A stretch of 64,000 nt of DNA from Monosporascus cannonballus (GCA_004154925.1 QJNS01000118.1:66822-130821), one strand, 5' to 3'. Counted from the stretch's first letter, positions 1 through 11,583 are shown. The notes: a model not told the origin generated them from the letters alone. Program-made: numbers and translations.

Positions 1-185
1 ATGGCTGCTGCGCCGCAGGCGCAGCCACAACCTCCAAAATGGGGTCCTGATCAAGATGAGATAAGTTACGACCCAGGCCAAGACCGGGTCGCAAGAACGG
101 TCGGACTTATACGGGAGGGTTACGTGATTTGAATCTCTCTTGGCGGCAAGATCCAAGTAAATCGATAGAGAACCCATCGTATCTA
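1..185 (+). repeat. GC-rich terminal-repeat island, copy 1 (possibly the end of an LTR)
   Basis: A GC-rich stretch that contrasts with the AT-rich sequence after about position 190. The first 65 bases can be aligned by eye to 31526-31600 and, inverted, to 42165-42225: GC-rich palindrome, then ACAACCTC, an AAAAT block and a GATGAGATAAG-like block. Positions 2-26 can fold as a hairpin built from GCTGC and GCAGC arms. The open reading frame that begins with the first base is an accident of the repeat and stops at once. Because the two other copies lie at the outer ends of two gypsy remnants, this is probably the edge of a third such element that starts left of the window. Confidence 0.55.
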
Positions 186-427
186 ATAAAATTAGAGAAA
201 TAATAACTTTAAAATTTAGTGGAAAAATAATTAATTCATATAAAATATATATGTTCGTTATTTTTATAATTTAAATAATAATAATTTATAGTAATACCTC
301 GTTATTTAAACCCACTTTAATATTATAAAATAGAATTGATTATTAAATTTAGTGATTAAAATCTTATGATATTTTTGTTAATATAATCTTATATAACTAA
401 ACTTTGATAATTAATTTAATTTTTTAG
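186..427. other. AT-rich spacer without recognisable features
   Basis: Between the island and the first LTR I see only TpA-rich sequence with no recognisable motif on either strand. Confidence 0.5.
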
Positions 428-830
428 TGTTAGGACCCAACAGGTTACGGCTTTGGAAAACGGTCGCAACAAATAACTAAGCTATGTGGGTTAAGTCACG
501 TAACGGCTCGACGAAATCGATCATAAAGCCTATAAAACCAAGATCGATAAATTAAAAAAGTTAAATATAAAACATTTATTAATTCCATAATTTAAATAAC
601 TTTAATTTATGATAAATTATTTATTAATATTAATCGTTTATAATATAATATTTATACTTAAGGTATTTTTGATATTACGAAACGTAATATATTACTAAAT
701 TTATTGCTTAGAATTTTACGATACTTCTGCTAAGATAAACTCGTCGACTTAAGGTTTAATAATTAGTTAAACTGTATAGCTCGTTATACGTTACAAGCTT
801 TTGTTCAGTAATACCGTGAGATTTTGAACA
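428..830 (+). repeat. Left LTR of element A1
   Basis: Begins TGTTAGGACC and ends near TTTTGAACA, the usual TG...CA ends. It aligns along its length with 6737-7190 and, in reverse complement, with 25880-26273. It carries a single copy of the GATCGAT...AAAGCCTATAAA unit that is duplicated in the right LTR. About 403 bp. Confidence 0.85.
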
Positions 831-1149
831 ATATTCAATACTGTTAAAATATCGATTAGTATTTAGAAAACTCCTATTTAACAATTTTAGGCTCGAATTC
901 GGAAATTAGAAAAGGAAATCCGACAATTTAAGGTTATTTTACTTACCTAAACTTTTCTTGCCTACATAAAGCTTAAAAGGCCGAAATCTTATAATAAAAA
1001 AAGTAATTTTTAAATTTTTTTAATTTAAGTAAGAATTTATTTTCGTTTTCTGGATTTTAATAATTTAGCAGATATAGTTTTAGCAATAAAAATATACCTA
1101 ACGGAAAATGCGGTTAATTAATTTAAACTTATTATAAAAATTTTTTAAA

Positions 1150-1720
1150 AATAAAAAAACCGAATAAAAATAATTTTATTAATGAAAACTTTTTAATTTA
1201 TATTAATTTCGAAAATAAAATACGTAATAATTTTAGCAATCCGGATAAAAAACAATTTACGGCTTAATAACTTTTGCAACTTAAATAAAAAAAACCCGTA
1301 TTTAAGTACGCCGTAACCTTTAAAAATTTTACAGCTAAAGCCGGATAAAAAAATAACGAAACCGATATTTCTATCGATATATTTTATAAAACATTAAAGA
1401 ATAATATAAAAAATAAAATTATGTAGATTAAAAAATTAATTACTTTGGACCGATATATTGCAAAAATAATCAAAATCGATAATTAATAATTTAAGAAATA
1501 ATAAAAAAAAGAAATAATATATTTTATATTCGAAATATAACAAGTTTAATCAAAAGAAAAAACAAGATATACCTTTAACTTTTTACAGAACGACGCCAAA
1601 ACTTATAGAACTTGGCGTTACCTATAAATAAAACTAGAGCTAAATTAAGTGTTTTAATTATAGTAAAATAGGACATAAGACTTATAAATATAAAAAACCT
1701 AAGAAATCACGGTAAAATAA
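1150..1720 (+). pseudogene. gag: gag remnant with CCHC zinc knuckle (element A1)
   Basis: Structural capsid protein of the retrotransposon, which would assemble the cytoplasmic particle and bind the RNA. The stretch near 1375-1420 reads like the conserved gag segment FYKTLKNNIKN, followed near 1440-1490 by a match to the fungal gypsy 'IDNRLYERR' block. At 1650-1691 the frame reads CFNYSKIGHKTYKY, which is a CCHC knuckle whose second and last Cys have become Tyr, a typical RIP change. The frame is broken by stops. The same block is present in the next copy at 7550-8060. Confidence 0.75.
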
Positions 1721-3479
1721 CTGGATCCCTATACCGGAAAAATAATCCAGAAATAATTAAGAAAACAATAATAAAGTTGTAAATATAATTTAAATTAAAT
1801 ATATATTAAGTTTACAACAAAAGGTTTAACAAACACCATTACGATAAAAAGTTTAACGAAAAATAAGAAAAATTAAAAAGCTAATTAAATAAATATCGTA
1901 AATATAATAAAAAACATTATAAGGATAATTACGTAAATATTAGAATTAAATAAAAAAGTTTATTCCGGAATCCTTAATCGATATAAGAAAATATATGCTA
2001 TATATTGTCTACGACGAAGATATCCCGGTTATAAGAAATAAAATTAATATATTTACGAACGAATTACCTATATATATTATAAGGGATTTAATTTTCCAAA
2101 TCGTATCGGAAAGAATACGGACAATAAATAATAATATCGATATTTTCGAATTATAAGCTTAGGAAATATCCAGCAGCTGGCCAAAATAAGATATTAGCCC
2201 AAAGAAAAATAATATGCGTAAAAAACCCTTTTTATTATTATAAATAATATAATTACTAAACGGAAAAAGAATTAATTTAGCGTACGGTAAAAAACAATTA
2301 TTAAAAAGTAATTACGGATTTTTATTTTTAATTGGCATTTATTATAAATCCTTAAAAAAAGTTATTAAAAAAGAAATACGTTGATTTATAAGAGATTTTT
2401 AAAACCATAATTAGGACGACATATAATAGGACATAATTATAAATATGAAAAAAATTATTTATTCGATAAAAAGAAAAATTGCAAAGAAACTAAAAGTAAT
2501 TAATACGACTTAAAGAAATAATACGCCGGTAATAACAACAAATATAGCAGCTAAATACGCTAAATGAAAAAATATAATTAAGGTTCGATAAATTTAAATA
2601 AGAATTAAAAAAAAAGTTATTTATAAAAAAACTGCGAAATAACGAAACCTAAAGAAATTAAACGGAACTTTTAAAAAAGGTTTTGAACGCGATAATAAAA
2701 AACGCTAACGATTTTATTACTTTGGATATATAAATCGCAACATATTAATATATCGTAATAACAGATTATAGAACTTTGGGCGAAAATTATATTATATTAA
2801 ATATGTTTAATAAGCTTAAATTATTATAAAGATATAAAATAAAACCTTATATAATAACGAATACCGAAAGTTAAAAATTTGTTTACGATAATAAAAAAAT
2901 CTTACGCAAAATTAATTATTTCGAAAATTTTATTTAAAAACGATACTAAATAATAAATTTTAATATCATTTTATTCGGAAATTACGATATAATTTTAAGA
3001 TTACCATAAATACATTAATACGGAATTTTAATTAAGGGCGGAATTAATAAAATAAAATTTACTTTATTTTTTATTAATAAACGAAAAAGAAATTAAAATC
3101 TTAATATTCGATCGATAATAACGATGAATGCAGGTATAAAAATGCGATAAAAACGTTATTATTTAAAGAGATAAAACATAAAAAAAGACGAATATTAAAA
3201 GAAATAACGTATTATTATTATTATTAAAGCGAAATTTAAATAATTAAATAATAATTTGGAATAATAAAAAAGATAATCCCAAATATTAAGGAATCTAATT
3301 AATTTATTATTATAATATTATAAATATAAATAATGTTTTAAAAAAGAATTTAATACTGAATTAACAGAATATAACAAATAAAATTACGAAATAATTTTTA
3401 AAAAAATATTTCGGACAAAGTTTTACCTTATTTATAATTTTAATAAAAACGAATTAGGTATTTTTAAAAAATATCTAGA

Positions 3480-4190
3480 AAATCGGTTACAGAAAAAATA
3501 CATTTAACCTTTGAAATTATTAATAAAATATTTTATATTTTTCGTACTTAAAGGAAAATGAAAAATTGCGATTTCTAATTAATTATTAATAATTAAATAA
3601 TATTATTATTAAAAATCGAATATGTTCATTTTTAATTACAGAAATAAAAAACCGATTTTACGGAATTAAATAATTTATAATATTCGGTTTTAAAAATAAA
3701 TACAACCTTATTAAAATTAAAAAAATACAAATAAAAAATAATTTTCAAAACGACAGACGGATTATTTAAATATTTAGTTATATTAATAAAATCTACGATC
3801 GTATTAATAATTTTCCAGTAAATAATTAATTACGTATTACGAAAATATTTCAATATTTTCGGTATTTCTTATTTTAATTATATTTTTATTTTTTCATAAA
3901 CGGAAAAAATATATATACAATATATTTATAAAAGTTTTTAAGTTTTATAAAATGCAAAATTATTTATTAACGTAAAAAAATTAATTCCGTATATAAAAAA
4001 TAAGATATTTGGGATATATTATTATTTTAAAACATGTTAAAATAAACTTTAAGAAAATGGTTATAATTATAAAATAATAAACGATAATAACGGTTTAAAA
4101 ATATAAGTATTTTTTGGATTTGCCGATTATTACAGAAAATATATTCGAAACTTTAATAATATAATTATACTTTTAACGAATTTTACAAAA
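3480..4190 (+). pseudogene. pol: Reverse transcriptase remnant (element A1)
   Basis: RNA-directed DNA polymerase of the Ty3/gypsy class. Visible blocks in order: KENEKLRF...NY..LNNIIIKNR at about 3548-3620 (fingers, normally KKDG-LRF-DYR-LN-ITIKNRY); SYFNYIFIFS at about 3866-3896, where the catalytic YLDD has decayed; and FGFADYYRKYIRNF at about 4112-4155 (thumb, the family's FLGFANYYRRFI). Length and order match the family, but stops and loss of both catalytic Asp residues show it is dead. Confidence 0.88.
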
Positions 4191-4289
4191 ACAAAAAATT
4201 TAAATAAACGTTAAATACGGAAAGAATATTTCAGGATATTAAGAATACGATTATTAAAAAGTTAATATTAATTATAGACAATTTAAACC

Positions 4290-4560
4290 GCTTTATTAAA
4301 TTAAAAACCGATATTTCAGATTATTTATTAAACGTAATAATCGAATAACGAAATAATTAAGGCAAATTACATTTTACTATATTTCTTTCGTATAAATTAA
4401 AAAGAACCGAATTTAATTACGGTATTCCAAATAAGGAATTTATGGCTATTATTATGGTATTTCGGGAATTAAAGTATTTCTTAAAAAAAGCTTATACCAG
4501 GTCAAAATTTATACGCATTATTAAAAAATTTACCCGATTTATTACGATTAGAAAATTTAT
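4290..4560 (+). pseudogene. pol: RNase H remnant (element A1)
   Basis: Degrades the RNA strand of the RNA-DNA hybrid during reverse transcription. TDISDYLLN at about 4306-4333 corresponds to the TDASDYA active-site block. FLSYKLKRTEFNYG..NKEFMAII at about 4385-4460 corresponds to the FYSKKLSPAERNY-DKELLAI block. It follows directly on the reverse transcriptase thumb, as in all Ty3/gypsy pol genes. Confidence 0.85.
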
Positions 4561-4779
4561 AAAATAATAATTTCGATATATGAAAGAATTAACAAATTTC
4601 AATTTCGTTATTGTTTACAAAAAGGATTTAAAAAACAGTAAGGTAAATATTTTAAATAAATAACCGGATTTCGGAAGAAAATTAATTAAAATTAATTATA
4701 TAATTTTCGATATTAACATAAAAGGATATTTATGTTTACGACAAATTACGATGATTCGGGCAGTACTTTATAATATATA

Positions 4780-5890
4780 TTAGAAAATTTAAAAATATAA
4801 CGATAATTTGTTAAAAATTACAAAATAAATAAAATCTAAATTTTTAAAAAATATTAAAAAGATTGGGTACGAAAAATATATAAATATTGGTTATATAAAT
4901 ATTTAAAGATTTATAAAACCTTAAAAAGGTTTTAACGTATATATTTCTTTTTTAAAATAATATTAAAAATATAAAAAGTTATATGGCAATATAATATTTG
5001 CGTTAAAGTAAAAATTCGATAATATGAGCTATATAGAAAATTATAATTATTATTAATCGTAAAACAATTATAATATTTAATTATATTCGATTTTATTATT
5101 AAATTTTTTATATTAAAAAATCCAGTTATAAAAATATATTATAATAATATTTTGGTAATTATTAATTAATTTACGAAATTTCTTTATTTTTTATTATATT
5201 ATAAAAATATAAATTCCGCATAAATAATATATATTTTCTTTAAATATAATTTCAATATATACGGAATAAAAATGGAAATTATGTTAAATAAAAAATCGAT
5301 ATTCGTATTTAAATTTTAACAAAATTTTATAACATAAATCGGCTTAAATTATAAATTATTTAATGTTTTTAAATTATAAATAAATAAATAAATAAAACGG
5401 ATATATTAAATTTTCGAAATTTATTTACGATATTATATTAATTATAAATAAAATAATTACATTAAGAAATTATTAATTACATAATTACCTTATAATACCA
5501 GTTATTACGAAAATATTAAAATAATATTTACGAATAAAAATTTTAATTTTTTTTAAAAAATATATAAAAAAATACGTAATAACGGTCCCATTAATATTAA
5601 AGTAATTTTTACGTTAAAATAATTACGATAATTATATTAAAAATAAAAATAAAATTAAAATTCGTACGAAATTAAATAAATAAGTATTATAATTGGAAAA
5701 AGTTAAAAAAATTAATTTTCGAAAAAGGGAAAATTATTTTTTTGGTTATAAAAAATATTTAAATAAAACAACCTAATAAGAAATTCGATTTTAAATATAT
5801 CGGTCCATATAAAATTGCTAAAAAATTCTAAAAAAATAATTATTAATTAAAACTTTTATTAAAAGTTAAACTTTATTTAATTCTTTACGT
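4780..5890 (+). pseudogene. pol: Integrase remnant with GPY module (element A1)
   Basis: The enzyme that would insert the cDNA. The catalytic core between about 4800 and 5600 is too decayed to mark residues. The C-terminal module is clear at about 5705-5880: a GK.IFLVIKNI stretch, then KKFDFKYIGPYKIAKKF, the family's GDKVLLS-KNI and KLD-KYIGPYKI blocks, and a decayed HVSLLK-like segment. Together with the downstream chromodomain this places the element among the chromoviruses. Confidence 0.75.
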
Positions 5891-5964
5891 TTTTTTTCTT
5901 AAGTTAATAACAGATATAATCAAAATATATACGGCATAAAACGATATAAAAATAGAAAATAAAT

Positions 5965-6100
5965 AAGCATACGAAATAAAAAAAATCCTGGATATACGAA
6001 AACGAAACGGATTTACGTAATATCTGATTAAATAGAAAAAATATCCAGATTCCAAAAACACTTAGAGATCCGCCAAAAATCTTATTAACGCCTAATGCCT
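5965..6100 (+). pseudogene. pol: Chromodomain at integrase C-terminus (element A1)
   Basis: The frame reads YEIKKILDIRKRNG, then YLIK.KKYPDSKNT and AKNLINA with a few stops. This matches the chromodomain pattern of fungal chromoviruses (ILD.R.R.G...YLVKWKGYP-ENTWEPA-NL). Chromodomains read histone methylation and steer integration into heterochromatin. Both conserved Trp positions are now stop or Arg codons. Equivalent domains occur at 20585-20690 and 47430-47545. Confidence 0.85.
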
Positions 6101-6179
6101 ATTAAACAACTTTTACTAATAACGCCGAAATTGATAAGGTTAAAGGTTTCCTAATTAATAAACGACCAATTTATAGATT

Positions 6180-6436
6180 TCAGGTTGGATTAATCGAAAA
6201 AAAGTATAACTTCCGCCGTTATAACTTTGGCGGCCTCCAGTTCGGCCTGTTTTTCTCGACGTTCCAACTTATTTAACTTTTCTTGGAACCAAAACCTACG
6301 AAATAATATGCGTATTATACGGTCGGCCCATAACTTCTTTTGCTTTCGAAAACGACGAACTTTGGTTTACGCCTATTTCGTTTTTTCCTTGGCCTTTTTA
6401 TGTTCCGTTTTAACCTTAAGGTAATTAAAAACGAAT
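6180..6436 (-). pseudogene. Antisense charged coiled-coil-like frame (element A1)
   Basis: On the strand opposite to gag-pol, between the chromodomain and the 3' LTR, a minus-strand frame stays open for about 58 codons. It is rich in Lys, Arg and Glu: RKQKKLWADRII at about 6313-6348 and EKLNKLERREKQAELEAAK around 6220-6275. Leu/Ile spacing is suggestive of a coiled coil. The same frame can be aligned in element A4 (47205-47345) without a gap and in element A3 (20171-20323) with a two-residue gap. No start codon is obvious and the product is unknown. The two short plus-strand ORFs here (6227-6424, 6340-6522) are shadows of it. It could instead be compositional. Confidence 0.5.
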
Positions 6437-6736
6437 TTCTTAAGTTGAAAAATAAAAAAAGTATTAACGTTATAAAGGCCTTAATTTTGCATTACGTATT
6501 TCTTGCATTTAAAAGAATTTAACGAAAAAGTATAACAAAATAATAATTCGCGATAAATATAGTAGAAATATATAGGTATATCCATAATTCGAAAAGTAAT
6601 TAATTTAATTAAGTTATTTCGCTTTTTCGGTTTTTTATTAATCGATTTTTTTAATACGACCCGATATAATGGCAGAAAAAAGACTTATAGAAGAAAAAGA
6701 AATCTTTAAGACGAAAATTATAAAAAAGGGAAATCG

Positions 6737-7190
6737 TATTAGGACCTAATATGTTACGGCCTCGAAAAACGATTACAACAAATAACTAAGCCATGTAGGT
6801 TAAGTTAAGTAACGACTCGACGGGATCGATCGTAAAGCCTATAAAGCCAGGTTCGATAGGATCGATCGTAAAGCTCATAAAACCAAGATCGACAAATTGA
6901 AAAAATTAAAGATAAAACATTTATTAATTTCATAATTTAAATAATTTAAATTTGTAATAAATTACTTATTAATATTAATCGTTTATAATATAATATCGTT
7001 ACCCAAAGTACTTTTAGTATTACAAAACGTAACACATTATTGAATTTATTGCTTAGATTTCTACAATACTTCTATCCACATAAACTCGTCAACTTAAGGT
7101 TTAATAATTAGTTAAACCGCATAGCTCGTTACATTTAGCTGTTATACGTTATAAGTTATTATTTAATAATATCGTTAAAACTTTAAGTGA
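6737..7190 (+). repeat. Right LTR of element A1, shared with A1b
   Basis: Begins TATTAGGACC after the purine tract (TGTTAGG with a RIP change) and ends near CTTTAAGTGA. It is about 50 bp longer than the left LTR, mostly because a 36-bp unit starting GGATCGATCGTAAAG is present twice in tandem (about 6820-6890). A second gag region begins about 360 bp downstream, so this LTR also serves as the left LTR of a following copy. Confidence 0.82.
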
Positions 7191-8950
7191 TATCTTTTAA
7201 ATTAAAATATTAATTAAAATTTAAGTACTCTTTATTATTAAGCAACTTTAGTCGAAATCTAAAAGATTTAAGAAATTAATTTAGCAATTTCTAAACTATA
7301 TAATATTTATTTTATTTCGTACTATTGTACCACGCTGTAAAATTAAAAAACTTTAACTTTAAAATAAAAAACGGGTAAAATTTCTTTATATAAATATAAA
7401 TGTATTTCCGTTTTTAAGATTTAAATAAGCTCGTAAATAAAAGTCTTGTTATAGTAACTTTTTTATTAAAGATATTTTGGATTAATTTGAATCAGTTATA
7501 AGAGATTATTTAGAAATCGTGAAGGCCGATTAAGAAAAAGTTATTAAGGGTTTTTTTCCGATTATATAACTTTCGAAGAAAAATTAAAAGTTAACTTTAA
7601 GAACTTAAATAAAGAACTAACGGCGGCACAATACATTTTGCTGTTATAATAAAAAGAACCAATTTTAAAATACGTTATTACTTTTAAAAATGGTAGAGTT
7701 AAGGTAAGATAATTGGATAACGAAAGTAATAACTTAATCGATATGTTTTATAAGAAATTAAAGGACGATATTAAAGATACAATTATCAAGTTTTTAAAAT
7801 TTGAAACATTGAATGAGTATACTGCCGAAAATATTAAGATTAATAATAAATTATACCAATATTATATGAAACAACAGCAATAATATATTCTAAAATAAAA
7901 AGGCTAGTTATATAAATAAGAAAAAAAAGTAAGCTATAATATATATATCATATAATATAATGATAGAATTTATGGAATTCAAAACGGTTTAACGTAAAAA
8001 TAACAGCTAAATATAATGTTATAATTATAATAAAATAGGGTATTATTAAAGTATTTATAAAAGACTTTTACGATAAAGAAATTAATCATTTATTTTAAAA
8101 AATCAACTACTTAACTTAAACGGGAAATTGTGCGACAAAAGTAAATTAAATAATACTATAATAAATATATAATACAAATTTAGACCATTACGATATAAAG
8201 TTTAATACGAAATGTAGAAAATTAAGAAGCTGGCTTGAAAGGCAATTGGAAAATAATAATACGCCTTAAAGGAATCATTAAAAGAATATTAAAAATGTAT
8301 AAAACTATTTGTTCCGAAATTGTTGATCGATATAGTAAAATTTACGCCGTATATTATGGACGACAGAATTACCCAGTATATAAAGAATGAAAAGAGTTTA
8401 TTTATTAACGATTAATAAAAATATATAAAAAAGGATTTGATTTTCTTAATTAAACCCGAGATGATAAAATAGACGAACGATAATATCGATATTTTCAATA
8501 TTATTGTCTTATAAAACGAAATTAATAAAAGAATCACTTTATAAAATTAATTAAAAAAATAATACTTATAGCAAAATCCTTTTACGCTTATAAAGAATAT
8601 AATTATTAGTTTGCAGAAAGATTTATTTAATATACCGGATAAAAATATTATTAAAAGGTTACTACTGATAACAAAAAGAAATAAGTGTTTAAAAAATTCG
8701 ACAATATATTTAGAAATTTTATTAAAAAAAGACGAATTATAAAAGGCCTAATAGGACATTATATATTTTACGAAAGGTTTATATATTCAAAAAGGTAATC
8801 AATTTTACGTTAACTGAAGAGATTTAATATAATTAAAAGAATAATTGTGCGGGTGAAAATGATAAATATAATACTTTACTCTATGATACAAAACATTACA
8901 AATAAGGCTTAGTATATTAGAAAGAAAATTTAAAAATAATTTAATTAATT
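7191..8950 (+). mobile_element. Element A1b: truncated second family A internal region
   Basis: Directly after the LTR comes a better preserved family A gag. 7570-7890 reads FEEKLKVNFKNLNKELTAAQ, then MFYKKLKDDIKDTIIKF and INNKLYQYYMKQ, the standard gypsy capsid blocks. A CCHC knuckle CYNYNKIGYY lies at about 8017-8060, with the second Cys and the His turned to Tyr. Sequence to about 8900 parallels 1700-2450 of element A1, including a TAATATCGATATTTTC block at about 8480-8500. The copy stops there, with no polymerase, at the junction with an oppositely oriented remnant. Confidence 0.75.
7550..8070 (+). pseudogene. gag: gag remnant (element A1b)
   Basis: The clearest capsid remnant in the window. 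Runs of 15-30 codons are readable without a stop, including LIDMFYKKLKDDIKD at about 7735-7780 and ENIKINNKLYQYYMKQQQ at about 7830-7880. The CCHC knuckle follows after about 130 bases. Stops appear at Trp and Gln positions, as expected from RIP. Confidence 0.8.
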
Positions 8951-11377
8951 TAAGTAATATTAACAGATACTATTTCTATATCGATAGAATTATTAAAACT
9001 TGATTATTTAAGAATTAATTTATTAATTATTATAAATATTTATTTTCTTCTAAAACGTATCATAGGTTTAACGAAATTAGTTCGATTTCCGGTTGTAAAT
9101 ATTATTTTATCGGCTGGTTTAACATTAATGTAATTATTTAGACTTTATGTAAAATTACTAAAATCTTGTTTTAGTTATTTTCGTTTATATATTGTAATTT
9201 AAAAATTATAACGTTATTATTATTTATATAAACGATGATTATTTATAAACCTTTAGCTGAAAATTTTTAATAAGTATAATTAAATTATCCAAATTAAAAA
9301 ACGTTTTATTATTTTAGCAATAATTATTGATTTTTGTTTGGTTACGTTATATTTATTTTATATAGCCGTATATCCGTTAAAATAAATCTTTTATTCGAAT
9401 TCTTCGAATACCGAATAAATAAATGTTAAAGAAACGTTTGAATTACTTTTTTGCCGGCTATTACGCGAAATTTATTACGCTAAATATATTAAGATAGTAG
9501 AATAAACGAGATGTTTATTACATTTAACGATAAAAATAATTTTTAGAAAATGGACACGTATTTAAATAAAGAATATTTAAATTTAAAAAAGGAACATTCT
9601 TAATAAAACACCGTGTTTAAATATATAGATCTTTTAATGTCGACGGTCACATCTTTCGAATAACGTTAAACTTTCTAAAAAGATATTAACCGTTACTTAT
9701 AATTTATAATTTATGATCTAATTTTTATTAACAATTTCGATATGAAATAAACAAAAATAATAAAATTATATGTATTTATGTGATTAATTATATAATATTT
9801 AGCAAATATAAATATTACTTTTCATTATATTTTCTTATTGTTAGAAATAAAAAATACACTTCCGTACTTATTCTTTAGTTTTTTTAATTTTAATAAAATA
9901 AACCTAACCTTCTATGTAATATTTAATAACTTAAGTAAATCAATATTTTATTTCGTATTCGATAACCGCTTTATGAACCGTAACGAAAAAAAATCTTTTT
10001 AAATACTATTTACCTTTTTTAGCAGCATAATATATCTATTTAACAAGATATTTAACGAATAAACTCTTTTTATATTAACGAATGTTATAAAATGTGATAC
10101 CGTTAATTTTTAATTTTTATTTATTACTATTTTCACTGATAAACTTAACATTAAACATTTGTTTATTAAACGAGCCTTTCGTTTGTTTTAATTTATATAG
10201 CTATATTAACGAATTAACGTTATAAAACACTTAATTATGTAGGAAGTTTAATTAGTAATTTTAGTTTCTTTTATTTTTTTTTAAATACTTTAAGTCGCTT
10301 TTCCCGGGTAAACGATTATATCCGTTGAAATTAACTTATTAAATAATATATTTTGTATAACATTAAATATACTGTTTTTTTAGCAATTCAGACGAAGTAT
10401 ATTAATTATTCTTTTATTTTTAATAAACATTTTAATAATATTGGTTAATGAAACATTTTTGGCACCTAACTTCTTTCACAATATTTATTATATTATTTCT
10501 AACTTCTTTCTCTTTTTCCCGTTTAATATATTCATTATTAACCGTAATTAAAAATTAAATATTAAGTTATTCGATAATTTGCTTATTTTAATTACTAAGA
10601 AATTGTTACGTAGTATTATAGTGTAATTATTGTATTAATTTATAAAATTTTAAAATTATTAATAATTTAACAACATATAATGATATCTCAAAGTTTACTT
10701 CTCATTTAATAAACCGTTTATTTCTAAAAAATATTTAATAAAAAAAGTCAGTCAATTCTTAAAATATTAAAATATCCGTTCTATAAAACGAACGTAAGCG
10801 TTAGATTTTTAACGTTAATAATTATAATCAATAATTCTTAATTATAAAACTATAACATTTTTAACATTATAAGTTCTTAAATTCAAATTATATATATATA
10901 GTAAACATTAAATATCTTGAAATATTATTTTCGGTATATTCGTAATAAAATCTATAATTATTATATAAAAACTTAATCGTTAAGAAAAATAATAATTTCT
11001 ACTCTATTTAATTACAGTTATTTGAATTCTTTGGGTAAATTAAACAAAGATTTAAATATTTCGAAATTTTATAATATTTCTTTTATAAGAAAATACTCTC
11101 GAGGCGTTTCTTAAACGCGAACAAGAACTTCTAACGCAGCTTGGCGTTAAAACTGCTGCTTTTTTAAGATTATATAGCAGAGTAGCTAGTCTTTTTTATT
11201 CTCTTGTATTTTTTTCAAACTAAACGTGCCGTAAATTTTCCATTATACGTTTTTTACAGAATTAGTATTTTTTATCGTAAATTTAAAAACTATATAATTT
11301 TAAATAATAGCTAAATCCAAAATAATAAAAAGATCATTTTATAATTTAAACTCTCTATATTAAAATTTTCTATATAT
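8950..11377 (-). mobile_element. Probable Ty1/copia remnant, minus strand
   Basis: Pyrimidine-rich on the plus strand, so any coding lies on the minus strand. Reading down from about 9700, I see V.RYSKDVTVDI (compare copia RYLKGT.D), then a GYTAI.NKYNVTKQKSI block at about 9270-9360 (compare the copia RNase H block GY.F...ISW.SK.QK..AL) and VYINNNNVIIF at about 9200-9245 (compare IY.DN..AI.L). HKV and a YLQPE.EL-like tail follow near 9040-9130. These are the C-terminal blocks of copia RNase H in the correct order. No LTR was found and the upper part (10200-11370) is unreadable. The class call is tentative. Confidence 0.4.
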
Positions 11378-11583
11378 TATGAGAATACAGCTCTTATAAG
11401 GATAAGGCTGGTAACTGACCAGCGACCAATTAGCTACCGTCTTACTTACTAATATAAATCTACCATCTGGCAGCTAGTAGAAAACACCAGATAAAAGTAA
11501 CCTAATACATTTACTTTTTGAAATCTGCTTTAGGACTAGTCGGAAATTACTTTATTTAACTTATAATTATCCATTATTTTATA
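11378..11583 (+). repeat. 5' LTR of element B1
   Basis: Starts TATGAGAATACAG (from a TG start) and ends CCATTATTTTATA (from a CA end). It is still GC-rich in the middle: GGTAACTGACCAGC and CCATCTGGCAGCTAGTAG can pair partly with their surroundings. Exactly as long as the 3' LTR. Confidence 0.88.

Larger units (their letters stand above)
428..7190 (+). mobile_element. Element A1: complete but RIP-inactivated Ty3/gypsy chromovirus
   Basis: A copy-and-paste LTR retrotransposon of about 6.8 kb. Direct LTRs lie at 428-830 and 6737-7190. Between them, in the expected order, are remnants of gag with a CCHC knuckle, reverse transcriptase, RNase H, the integrase C-terminal module and a chromodomain, all on the plus strand. 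A purine tract just upstream of the right LTR (about 6723-6733) is the likely second-strand primer site. Related copies lie at 19543-26273 and 46389-53323 on the minus strand. The copy cannot move: every domain is interrupted by stop codons of the kind made by C-to-T changes on both strands. No target duplication is reported because another internal region of the same family follows the right LTR directly. Confidence 0.9.

Noticed and set aside
6227..6522. Two overlapping plus-strand ORFs of 65 and 60 codons
   Set aside because: They are in sense orientation but T-rich, unlike any gag-pol product, and are best explained as complements of the charged minus-strand frame.
10000..10120. DNA-transposon transposase
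   Set aside because: No DDE blocks, no terminal inverted repeats and no TA duplication could be supported. The nearby blocks fit copia better.
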